Source of the DNA: Conus ventricosus
Lineage: Eukaryota; Mollusca; Gastropoda; Neogastropoda; Conidae
DNA length: 64,000 nucleotides
Direction of reading: 5' to 3'
Assembly: GCA_018398815.1 (NCBI GenBank)
Contig: CM031602.1
Coordinates: forward strand, 99,441,929-99,505,928
This document shows, one piece after another, positions 51,233 to 64,000 of the stretch (positions are counted from its first letter, which is position 1; the number at the start of each line of letters is the position of its first letter). Below the pieces are notes generated by a model. That model was not told the DNA's origin. It ran no database searches and saw nothing but the letters and a program-made list of their open reading frames with translations. Position numbers and translations under genes: made by a program.

Positions 51233-54200
51233 AGAGCGCAGATTAACATTTGTGTGATGAAATACTTTGTTTTCAAAGAGAGCTTGCTTGTAGTTATTGT
51301 GAGTTATATTTTTTTTGACATCTTCTTTACTTATGCCTTAAGCCTTCTTCATTACAGAAGTCTGGCTGGCAACGCTGTACATCTTTGACCGCAAGCCAAC
51401 ATATTCTTTTATAACTGTCCCATTAAGTTCATCCTTCATCTTTCCAATTACTTTCTTGTTAACAGTTGAATGTAAAGGACTGTCTTCTGGATAGTCGCAT
51501 GTGTCGTACCACCATCAGTTCCTTTAGCCACTTCTGTTTCTAAATCTTTGTAAAAGTCTTCTGTGGGGACGTCTAGAATAAAAGAGTCAGTGTCTGTGTA
51601 AAGGACTCTTGCTTCTGGGTACCGCGGTTTAAAGTAGTCGTACAGAAATTCTAACATTAATAACTTTGACAACTCTAATACAGTAAAGCTGATAAACACT
51701 GGCTTGTCCAACTTAACATCCTTTTTCTTCATCATAATGCCAACCAAGCTGTCGTTAAATCTTCTAAAGTCTTGATAGTTGGGTTTAGAGGCAAACTTAA
51801 TTGCTTGGTTTTCTTTTGTAACTAATTTCACATCTTTACGTTTGTGTGGATTTTCCATGGTTTTGCCGAAACAGCTGTTGTTCATCAGTTTAAAGAAGTC
51901 TTTTTCTGAAGCGTCAGTGGCTTTGGTTCTAAGATCAGTGTTCTTCTTGATGTATGGCCTCATAAAGGGCTCTTGGTCAAAAGCAATGATTTTATGAACA
52001 GCAGTCATTTTCAGTCCGTGTCTTAGGTAAAACTGTAACAGTCTGTAATGACAAACATATTTAGTCTTGTGGTGAAGGTTGGGCACAAGTTTAGGAGGTT
52101 CTGTGGGGGTCATCTTTAAGCTTTCTGCGGCCAGAGGATAATCGTTGTGGGGGTCATGCAGTTCATAAGGATATTCTAAGTCTACTTCTAGAATAAAACC
52201 ATACTGTTGATCTGACGTCAAACTGTCCAACCACTTTAATGACCTTGAATATTATTTGTACCATGCCCTGTGTACATCCTGAAGTTACATAATAGAAGTG
52301 GCTGGCTCATAGCCCACCCATACAGATTGTTAGCATCTAAGTACATTAGATAGTTAGACGGTTTAGTGGGATCATAATCATCTAAATATTTGTTGTTAGC
52401 TTTGCAGTAAGGATGTGAGGCCATGCTAATACCGCCCCTTAGTCCGTCTTGATAATCGCCCATTGTTTGACAGTGTAATTCTGTCCAGGCTTTCTGAGCG
52501 TATTCATATTCAGAGTCAGTTATGTCTTTGCCTCTAAGACTAGAAATGAAAGCGCCTTTAGGAGGAAGTGAGTCTTCGTCAAACCTGTCCCACGGGTTCA
52601 TGTATTCATAAGGATAAACGCCTTTACACACTAAAGATGGGTCAAAATATTGTTTAGTTATTGGAAAGTCTTGTAGAGATCCTGCTAGTTTATCTAAACT
52701 TGCCATCAGATGTTGGGCAGAGTCATAAAAGGATAAACAGTCAAGAGTAAAAGTCATGTACTTTTCTGAAGACTGTGCAATGCAGGTGTCACGACCGACC
52801 CCTGGAGGTCTGCCCTGACAGGATCGGTCTAGATGGGAGTGAAGGGAGTGACTGACCTCACACGCCCCGCAAGAGACCACACAAGAAAGATTACAATACA
52901 ACACCCCATTTATTCACACCAACACACACAGTCACAAATAAGCATTCCAACACACACAACATGCACAATCACAATCAAGCATTTCAACACACACGACATA
53001 CACACAATTAAGCATTTCAACAAACACGACATACCCATAGTCACAAACAAGCATTTCAACGCACACAACAACCATAATCATAAATAAGCATTTCCAGCAC
53101 ACATTCCTTTCCGTGCTTCATGTGGTTCCCCCACACCCCTGCCTCTCCAAAGTCCACTAGGAGCACCGTGTTGCATCAGGTGCCCCAAACCGGGTCGGTT
53201 CTTGAACGAAGTGTCTTTCAATGCTGACACCATTGACACACACACACACACACACCCAAATTGCACGACACAGAGCTAACCACACTGGTCACATGGGCTG
53301 TATGAAGTCCGAGGACAGTGGAGAACGCATCCCATGGGACGAGGCGTTGTCACTGAAGGTCCCGAACAGGGGTTAGGATCCTCCAGCAAAGTCCACGTGC
53401 TCCTCAACCAGTGCGCGGCCCCAACAGCGCAAGCTTCGGGTGAATCCCCGGGAGGAGAGGAAACGGAGGGAACTGGAAGGAAAGAAGGGTACTGGAACCC
53501 CGCAGTCAGTACGGTCTGACATATGCTGTTAAATCCTAACAACCACTGGCATGATGGGCGAGGGAGGTTTGCTGAATACATTAATAGCACCAGCTCAACA
53601 CAGACCTGAGCATAACACAGTAAACAAACCAACTGAGGAATGTTCGCTAAAGTCTCCTCACACGAAGCAGGTAAGAGATTACATTCACAGGCTAAACAAA
53701 CGAATAGCAATTAAATTTTATATCTTCATCCTTCCCTCACTCACGTTCAACATTTCCCTTTCTTAGGAACTGAACTAATACAGCAACCATTGCTTTATAA
53801 CTGCCACCACATTTGCAAATAATAATTCAATGGCACAATTATCACCACATTTTATAGCAACATTTCAAAACGACACAATTCTCCAACCACACATCCAAAC
53901 GACTAATCATGCGTACGCACGCTCGCAAACATAAAACTCGTTCCTCTTGCACACACAAACAGACGGTGGCCGAAGAATAAGAGACCGGTGATTGTAACAG
54001 GGGCGGATGAGCGAGACCAAGCAAGTTCCAACCCTAAATCACCAGGTTCTCCTCCATCCCCACTGACTACCACATCACCAGATGCATTGAAAGGAGAAAG
54101 AATTTTGGATATAATTTTGAATGGCCAGGTTAAAGATTGAATTAACCAGAAAAAGTGGTCTCAAACAATATTTCTTTTATAATTTTTAAAACAAAAAGAA

Positions 54201-56376
54201 ATTGCGCAAAACATAATTAGCCGGCTAACAACAACAAAAAAACAAACGAACCACGAAACTGATGCTTACCAGTACCCGTGGGTGACCCAAAAGTGGCGGG
54301 TCAAGCGACTCTCTGCCCTCTGTCCAGTCGAGAGGACCAGCAGAGCAGATGCGGGAAAGAGATGACGTCCCTCCCGACAGGCCGACTGTAGGAATGAAGG
54401 TACCGCCCGTACCTTCGACAAAGTGGTAGTGAACCAAAACCAGAGCAGGCGCTCCCAGGGACATCTTCCGCTGGAGTGAAGAGAAAAACCTGCCTAACTG
54501 ATGGCAGCCAACATGCCACCCTACGTCACAGTGAGAGTACCTCAAGCCTAAGAGGAATGTTGCACGTGCGGCAGGTAAAAAGACAGGTGAGAGGCTGATA
54601 GAGACAGCCAGTACAAGAGAAGAGTGCCAGCCACCCGTGAACCTGCAGGATGAATTGCACGGGCAGTGAAATTAGAGAGAGAGAGAGAGAGAGAGAGAAA
54701 GTAAACCTAACCTGAGCTGAACTACATTAAGGTGCAACCACACAACAAGCCACATTAAGGGACGGATACACGACAACAACAACGGCAATAAATAAATGAA
54801 TAATTCCACCACACTAGATGGGTCAATCGTCATAGGCCTCGTGACAAACTCGTGACAGCAGGTAACCCTCCTATATTCAGAAATCACTGCTTGCATGATG
54901 AAATGAGGATCGCAGCCTCGTAAGTTATGAAAGAAGATAGGCAGCTTCCATTTTTTAGGGTCAACCTTAAGTTGAAGATTACAATTGTTGTGTGCAGCCC
55001 CTCTGAATTTGCCAGTAATGTGATCGTGGTCTCTTACTGTCACATCTTTACTGTTAGGCGTTAGCTCTAAGCCGCAAATCCAGCAGTGTGTAGATGAGTC
55101 ATAATGTTCTTGGTCTTCAGGAGTCATAACAATGTCTGAAAGATTTAGTTGGTTGGAGTAGTAATTGCGAAGTTGTTTCCTCTGCTCTAAAATCTACTAG
55201 CTGCATTGGGGCCTCTGTAAATCTCTGGGCGTGTGTGTGCTCCATCTGACCTAACAACAACAAAGGCATAAGAACAGATTTGATGGTGGGTTAATAACGT
55301 TGTTTTTTGTTCTTGCTTCGGTAAGAGCGATTCAAAGTCAGCATAAACCACGTATAGACTCATCTGCATTTCGTGTACATTCTTAAAACTAACTTTAGAC
55401 CAGGTTTAGGTGTGAGGAGTTTAGTTTCACAATCTACAAAACTGTTACAATGCTTCTTATGACTAGCAGCTGCTTCTATAGTAGGAATTCTGAGCAGACA
55501 CCTTTTACAAAGCTCTTTTTTTAGCTAGATGCTTTGATTAAAAACCATAAGTCTGCTTATTGTTCTGATTAATACATAATGGCTCTTTGTACTATCTGCA
55601 AACAGTATCAAGTCTACATGCTTGTTAAGCGGTTCGCCTAAAGTGGGAGCGTTGGAAGAACCCTTAGTGGCACTATATCAGCTTCTACAGACCATGTGTA
55701 TACGTTTACAGTGATTGGTTTGTTTTGCTCTTCAAACTGAGATATACTTTCTATACTCATGGAAAGGTTATGTTATCAAGTTCAGCTCTTGCTTATATTG
55801 TTCATATTAGATACTCTGTTTGCATGATTTTTGACAGGATGTAAATGCGCTAAAACACACCACATAAACACATGTTGTCAGAATTATGTATGTTTAAGAC
55901 TGCTCGTTTTAGCTCTAACTCTTTTGGAAGAGGAAGGTAGGAATTGCCGACTATAGGATATAACTTTGTTTGCCTCAATCTGATTTTAGGGACTGTCCTT
56001 CAGACCAGGCAGAACCCCTTAACTTTGCCTCCTCACTTGCATGGTTAAACTGTGTAAGCATGTAATCAGCCCAGTTAGAGTTAAAGTCGTGATAGCTAAT
56101 AACTTCTTTCTGTTTAGTTGAAACCCAGACTGGCATGTTAGTATCATCAGGCGTTATATAATCAATCAGAACGGCCAACAACACTTTTACTGGCGGCTCC
56201 ATCTGAAGAAACTCTGGAATTTTAGAGATAGCATGTGCTACGCTTTCATGAACGTTCGAGGGGTTAATGATGTCCATGTCTGCTTCACTAAACGTATTGC
56301 TTAATTGTTTGTCACTGCTAAATATTTCTTCCATCGTATATAGTTTTCCATCCTCGAATTTACTTGTGGTCGTCAT
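51233..56376 (-). pseudogene. Protein-primed family B DNA polymerase, unit C5 (split, interrupted, chimeric)
   Basis: The start is at 56376 ('MTTTSKFEDGKLYTMEEIFS'). The last ~43 codons are at 27690-27819. ExoI (~55350), the endonuclease-VII-like insert (~55030) and motif A (~52345) are present. A 260-codon stretch (52230-51448) with motifs B ('[12 protein letters not shown]') and C ('YTDTDSFIL') is still open. A 2.07-kb insertion sits at 52787-54857. About 75 codons including ExoIII are deleted at ~52450. A short patch (about 52185-52300) resembles the lineage-D polymerase rather than the C copies. Confidence 0.9.
52787..54857. mobile_element. LTR-like 2.07-kb insertion (TGTCACGA...TCGTGACA)
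   Basis: It is flanked by a 5-bp duplication GCAGG (52782-52786, 54858-54862) and begins TGTCACGA, ending TCGTGACA. TG...CA ends and a 5-bp duplication fit a solo LTR of a Gypsy/BEL-type retrotransposon; a non-autonomous DNA element is the alternative. Inside are a CACACA-rich minisatellite (52905-53095), a (CA) tract near 53236 and a (GA)n tract at 54675-54698. ORFs in it are short and show no domain. GC content is higher than in the surrounding gene. Confidence 0.6.
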
Positions 56377-56443
56377 TTTTAAAGCCACGATATTTACGTA
56401 AATTAAAAAAATAAATGTATATAAAAGTAAGTAAAACACGCTT

Positions 56444-57124
56444 TTATTCTTCACCCAAGCGTTGCAACACTTCAAGACACGTTAACCTTACAATAACGCC
56501 TGCTAATATTTTAGCTTTTTCTGAATCACTACAGTCAATGTTCATCACTTTGATTGCTTCGTTAAATAGTTCACTATGATCTTTTATTATATTGTTTACA
56601 TCATTCTCAAAACAAAATTCACTAAAATCAATGTTTAATGCTTTCATTGTTTCTCCTGATGAGTCCCGATCCAGCGGGTGAAAGGCCTAGGAGCAGGCAA
56701 TACAAATATATCTGCCTTCAAAAGGGATTGTGATGGTTCCCTTATGCAGCTAGAGAAGAGTTTTCATATCTGTAACATTTTTTTTTTAAATTTCATTTTC
56801 CCAGTTTCTCCATCTTCAAATCCCCTCCCATCTCCCCTCCCCTCAAGTCCAAATCTTTGCCAGACAGTTCAGTTGTTGGCCTGCGCTTGTTTTTCCCCCC
56901 ACTATTAGATTGTTCGTCTATGTATTTGTCTGACTTTATTCAAGTTAAGGTTGTGCCAGTCTTGAATAAAAGTTACTCTGTGTTAGGTTTCCTTATGGGA
57001 GCAAAACATACCCCACTTGTTTACTGTTTACTCTTCCCTACCTCATTTCATTTCCGATTTTCATTGTTTCGTCAAATAGTTCATTACAATTCTTTAAATC
57101 AGATTCACTGAGTTCGGCAGCCAT
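56444..57124 (-). pseudogene. Acidic 87-aa protein, unit C5, split by a SINE-like insertion
   Basis: The start at 57124 reads 'MAAELSESDLKNCNELFDE'. After about 20 codons it is interrupted by the insertion 56654-57058. The rest is open to the stop at 56444, with 'MKALNIDFSEFCFENDVNNI' and 'LFNEAIKVMNIDCSDSEKA'. The uninterrupted equivalent is at 19216-19479. Confidence 0.7.
56654..57058 (+). mobile_element. SINE-like element with hammerhead-like 5' end
   Basis: A 405-bp insertion in the acidic gene flanked by a 12-bp duplication TTTCATTGTTTC (56642-56653, 57059-57070). It starts TCCTGATGAGTCCCGATCC, so its 5' end falls one or two bases before the hammerhead-like core. It shares this part and the 3' block (CCTGCGCTTG...CCCCACTATTAGATTGTTC) with the 6831-7603 insertion, but is monomeric. 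The core here is mutated (GGGTGAAAGGCC instead of GGACGAAACGGC). Confidence 0.65.
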
Positions 57125-57160
57125 TTTTAAATCTAAAATAAATAAAAAATAATTGTAAAT

Positions 57161-57484
57161 TCAGCTGTTATTCATAGTCTTTTCTAATCGTAAAACCTGA
57201 TCTTCACTAAAGCGAATAGCTACTCCTTCAGGGCTGGTAGAAACAGTCAGATTAACATCTTCAGGAGCCATATTATCAACTAAAATGGCAAACAACTTTA
57301 CAACTGGTTGGGGCCAAGAATCTGGTATTTTACTGATGGCTTCAATTACACTTTCTCGCATATTTATATGCTCAAAAAGATCAGTAATTAATTCTTCAAA
57401 CCTGCTCTTTAACTCTTCTCTATTAACCTCCCAATCCAACTCGTAAAGTATATTAATAAGCTCTGTAGCTACTTCAGCCTTCAT
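57161..57484 (-). CDS. Small protein resembling the polymerase N-terminal domain (intact), unit C5
   Basis: An intact 107-codon ORF starts 'MKAEVATELINILYELDWEV' and ends 'RLEKTMNNS'. 'ESVIEAISKIPDSWPQPVVK' and 'VDNMAPEDVNLTVSTSPEGV' are the polymerase-like part. It is the outermost gene of the unit, 37 bp upstream of the acidic gene. Survival of an open frame amid broken genes suggests either youth or selection. Confidence 0.7.
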   Translation of the reverse strand: MKAEVATELINILYELDWEVNREELKSRFEELITDLFEHINMRESVIEAISKIPDSWPQPVVKLFAILVDNMAPEDVNLTVSTSPEGVAIRFSEDQVLRLEKTMNNS

Positions 57485-60967
<3,483 letters not shown>

Positions 60968-61050
60968 TTTAAAATCCTATTTTAAACCGATATGTTGCTC
61001 CCCACTTGGTTGACCATTTTTATCATTCTGAGTGGCTTTTTAACTCTAAT

Positions 61051-61141
<91 letters not shown>

Positions 61142-61247
61142 AATGATATTAAAAAGTTTTAACATTCCTTTTTAATATCATTCACAAATGTTACTCCCAA
61201 GGGGTCGAGCACTTTTAAAATCATTTTAGGCTTTTTGATTATATTCA

Positions 61248-61324
<77 letters not shown>
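60968..61324. repeat. Penelope-element upstream region and (TA)n tracts
   Basis: About 80 bp of leader with no feature, then (TA)n at 61048-61138, 110 bp of AT-rich unique sequence with TTAAAAAGTTTTAACA-type words, and (TA)n from 61251. Confidence 0.7.
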
Positions 61325-61330
<6 letters not shown>

Positions 61331-61737
61331 AATTATAAACAAAGCTTGCTCTTATGTCTTAGATTGAAGAAATAGGGGGAAATACGCATTCATACCTGCA
61401 GTGGCGGATGATTCTGCCTAACTATCAGTATGTGCTTGAGGGGGTGGATGGGGAAAAATAAAATAAATGCTTCCCAAATTGAGCCTTCCTCAAGCTCCTC
61501 CAAAGGGGAGAGACATCCTCCAATAGGGAGGGAAACTCACTAACATATAACTCCTGGTCATATACCGATATTTCGAAACTTGGTGGTTTCTCCTCAGTGA
61601 CCGCGGAAAGTGGTAATTTGACTCCTCTGCCTTTTCAGTTTTAAGAAGAATGCAATCCCAGAAAAGGCTGGTGTGCAAAACTGTAGTATATTTCTTCAAT
61701 CTAAGACATAAGAGCAAGCTTTGTTTATAATTCAATA
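61325..61737 (-). repeat. Penelope pseudo-LTR copy 1 with inverted-repeat ends
   Basis: The outer ~48 bp are inverted repeats of each other (AATTATAAACAAAGCTTGCT... at 61329 and its complement ending at 61735). It encloses a hammerhead ribozyme on the minus strand. It lies upstream of the minus-strand Penelope ORF and recurs at 62190-62560. No gene. Confidence 0.65.
61556..61602 (-). ncRNA. Minimal type I hammerhead ribozyme of the Penelope pseudo-LTR, copy 1
   Basis: Minus strand: helix I strand GGTCA (61598-61602), CTGAGGA (61591-61597), helix II GAAAC/GTTTC around CACCAA (61575-61590), GAAA (61571-61574), then a short helix III ATA/TAT with loop TCGG, the cleavage triplet ATA ending at 61561, and TGACC (61556-61560) closing helix I. 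Every core element is present and all stems pair perfectly. Short helix III type I hammerheads are known from Penelope-like elements, where they cut the transcript. Confidence 0.85.
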
Positions 61738-62189
<452 letters not shown>

Positions 62190-62560
62190 TATTGAATTAT
62201 AAACAAAGCTTGCTGTTATGTTTTAGATTTAAGAAATAGGGGGAGATAAGCATACATATCTACAGTGGTAGATGATTCTGCCTAACTAACAGTATGTGCT
62301 TGAGTGGGTGAATGGGAAAAAAATGCTTCTCACAATAAACCTTCAGCAAGCTTATAGTCTCCAAGGGGGAGACGCCCTCCAATAGGGTGGGAAACTCACT
62401 AACATATAACTCCTGGTCATATACCGATATTTCGAAACTTGGTGGTTTCTCCTCAGTGACCGCGGAAAGTGGTAATTTGACTCCTCTGCCTTTTCAGTTT
62501 TAAGAAGAATGCAATCCCAGAAATGGCTGGTGTGCAATACCGTAATATGTTTGTTGAGTT
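62190..62560 (-). repeat. Penelope pseudo-LTR copy 2
   Basis: A second copy of the 61325-61737 sequence, with small differences in the first 150 bp and near identity around the ribozyme. Its inner inverted-repeat arm is replaced by other sequence at about 62555. Confidence 0.65.
62415..62461 (-). ncRNA. Minimal type I hammerhead ribozyme, copy 2
   Basis: Identical over all 47 bases to the ribozyme at 61556-61602, including the three stems, the CTGAGGA and GAAA boxes and the ATA cleavage triplet. Conservation here, against small changes in the flanks, supports function or recent copying. Confidence 0.85.
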
Positions 62561-62867
62561 TTCAAAAAAACCATCCAAAGCTGCCACCTAAGAAGCAAAT
62601 GAAAATCATGAAAGAGAAAAACAAGCTACATTTTCTTGTGAAAAGTAGAAAAATATAAAAAAGATATCCTCTTAAGACACAAGTGCTGAGGGCCAGTTCT
62701 TGGAATGAATCCACAAGGGACTAAAAGACAACAAACTAATAAATTCCATGAATAAGTACCGAGCACCGTTCCAGAAACTTACAGAGTAGCTTGGTGTTGC
62801 AATGACTGCAAGAAATATTGAATTATAAACAAAGCTTGCTCTTATGTCTTAGATTTAAGAAAAAGAT
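62561..62867. other. Non-coding Penelope-related region
   Basis: 62728-62820 is the reverse complement of 61738-61826, and 62815-62860 is another AATTATAAACAAAGCTTGCT end sequence. The rest shows no ORF or motif. Confidence 0.5.
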
Positions 62868-64000
62868 TTGTGTTCTTCCAGAGGTTGTATTCAGAGTTTG
62901 ATTTTACGTTCTTTGTTCGTTTTTCAATGGTTCAAAACACTTGATAAGCAAAGCAACACGGTATTCATCACATTCGACATAGATTTTTACCATCCATAGA
63001 TGAGGAACTGCTCACCAAAGCTCTGAAATTTGCTAGTAACCATACAGACATAACATGGTCAGAAATGGAAATCATATTCCACACCAAGAAAACGCTACTG
63101 TACAGCAAAAATGAAACCTGGATCAAGAAAACGAAAAGAAACTCAACATTGGATGTAACCATGGGATCATATGACGGTGCAGAAACATGCGAACTGGTCG
63201 GACTATTTATGTTATCCAACATCAGAAACAACTCGGAAACAAGTTGGATTATACAGAGACGACGGCCTTGCTGCACTAACCAACAACCCAAGAACCATTG
63301 AAAATAAGAAAAAAGAATTATGTAAAATCTTTCAAAACCACAACTTAAAACATCTCCATTGAAGCAAACATAAAGGTAGTAAACTACCTAGACATAACAC
63401 TTGATCTCATCAACTACATATATAAACCATACAAGAAGCCCAATGACACATCTATCTATGTAAATATCAAAGGCAAACACCCTCCATCTGTATTAAAAGC
63501 CATACCCAATGGCATAAATCAGAGACTATCAAACCTGTCATGCAATGAAAGAGTATTCAACAATGCAGCAGTAGAATATCAAGAAGCACTGCAAAAAAGT
63601 GGGTAAACTACAAACTACAATACAATCCAGACAATAACACAAATAGAAATAAGAAAAACAGGAAAAGAAAAATCACATGGTACAATCCACCATACGACGG
63701 AAAACTCAAAACAAACATAGGAAAAGAATTCTTTAAATTTTAACAACCTCGTTCCAAAAGAACATAAACTATATAAAATATTCAACAAAAACACCGTCAA
63801 ACTATCGTATTCATGCATGCCCAACCTCAAAAATTTAATTGACGCATCTAATAAAATGAAAACCAACACAGCAAAGAAGGGTGAAGAAAGTAACTCTTGC
63901 AATTGCATCAAAAAAGAGCAGTGCCCCTGAGCAATAAATGCCTTCACAACAACATTGTATACCAAGCCACTGTGACATCAGAAAATGAAAAAGAAACATA
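62868..64000 (+). pseudogene. Second Penelope-like element, degenerate, runs off right edge
   Basis: Reads on the plus strand. It begins with a short piece in the opposite orientation (62870-62915), then ~62940 onward matches the first copy's RT: 'FDIDFYHPS' region, 'TMGSYDGAETCELVGLFML', an 'RDDGLAALTNNPRTIENKKK' block and the connector toward the Cys cluster ('SCNCIKKEQCP' near 63895). At least six frameshifts. The GIY-YIG domain would lie beyond the window. Confidence 0.85.

Noticed and set aside
53276..54545. Open frames of 60-145 codons inside the LTR-like insertion
   Set aside because: No recognisable domain, biased composition, overlapping frames on both strands; consistent with chance ORFs in GC-richer DNA.
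1..57484. Adenovirus-type maturation cysteine protease expected in Polintons
   Set aside because: I looked for a His...Asp/Glu...Cys protein near the capsid and ATPase genes and found none I could support; it may be lost, diverged or in a missing segment.

Overview
The window is eukaryotic, most likely from an invertebrate animal. Long (TA)n, (CA)n, (CT)n and (GACA)n tracts, a Penelope-like retroelement with a GIY-YIG endonuclease, and a LINE ORF1 with two CCHC knuckles of a type I associate with gastropod molluscs point that way. The mollusc assignment is tentative. I found no ordinary host gene; almost everything is mobile or virus-derived.

The core (1-57484) is a mosaic of Maverick/Polinton-type (adintovirus-like) endogenous elements. 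The diagnostic set is a protein-primed family B DNA polymerase, an rve-type integrase, an A32/FtsK-like packaging ATPase and a candidate major capsid protein, together with about ten recurring uncharacterised small genes. I distinguish these units: A1 (1-4295), C1 (4420-11389, +), C2 (11649-20225), C3/C5 (20585-27819 continued at 51233-57484), C4 (29857-35804, +), D (37385-46420) and A2 (46459-51107). C2 and C3/C5 are head-to-tail copies. The polymerase gene of C3/C5 is cut in two: its last ~130 bp is at 27690-27819 and the rest resumes at 51233, so about 23.4 kb (C4, D, A2 and two copies of an unknown 'Z' element) lies inside it. Most genes carry frameshifts or stops. Intact ORFs remain for several small genes of lineage D (38233-39347), for small genes near 19216, 29857 and 57161, and, with a single stop, for the C3 ATPase.

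The C-type gene order is: small N-domain gene(s), an 87-aa acidic gene, polymerase, AT-rich CTTA/TAAG array, proline/TM gene, a 140-aa gene, two ~75-aa genes, a 135-aa coiled-coil/TM gene, integrase, then convergently the Gly-rich TM gene, beta-rich protein, ATPase and capsid. The A lineage carries the virion block in another order: capsid/small acidic gene, coiled-coil/TM gene, a convergent ~400-aa gene, a divergent ~230-aa gene, beta-rich protein, ATPase. Polymerase and integrase would copy and insert the element; the ATPase, capsid candidate and neighbouring structural genes would form and fill a particle.

Six of the joints between units carry a short inverted-repeat element whose ends read AGAGAA...TTCTCT. 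Three are ~86-bp hairpins with the same ends and loop but different, self-complementary stems (4331, 35805, 51146). Three are ~230-bp foldback elements (11418, 20360, 27816). This junction system is the least explained feature of the window.

Other insertions: a 773-bp greater-than-unit-length, retrozyme-like element with a hammerhead-like core (6831-7603), a related SINE-like copy (56654-57058), a LINE ORF1 (around 40393-41960), and a 2.07-kb LTR-like insertion (52787-54857). The right end (57485-64000) is microsatellite plus two Penelope-like copies. Their pseudo-LTRs carry two identical minimal hammerhead ribozymes on the minus strand (61556-61602, 62415-62461).
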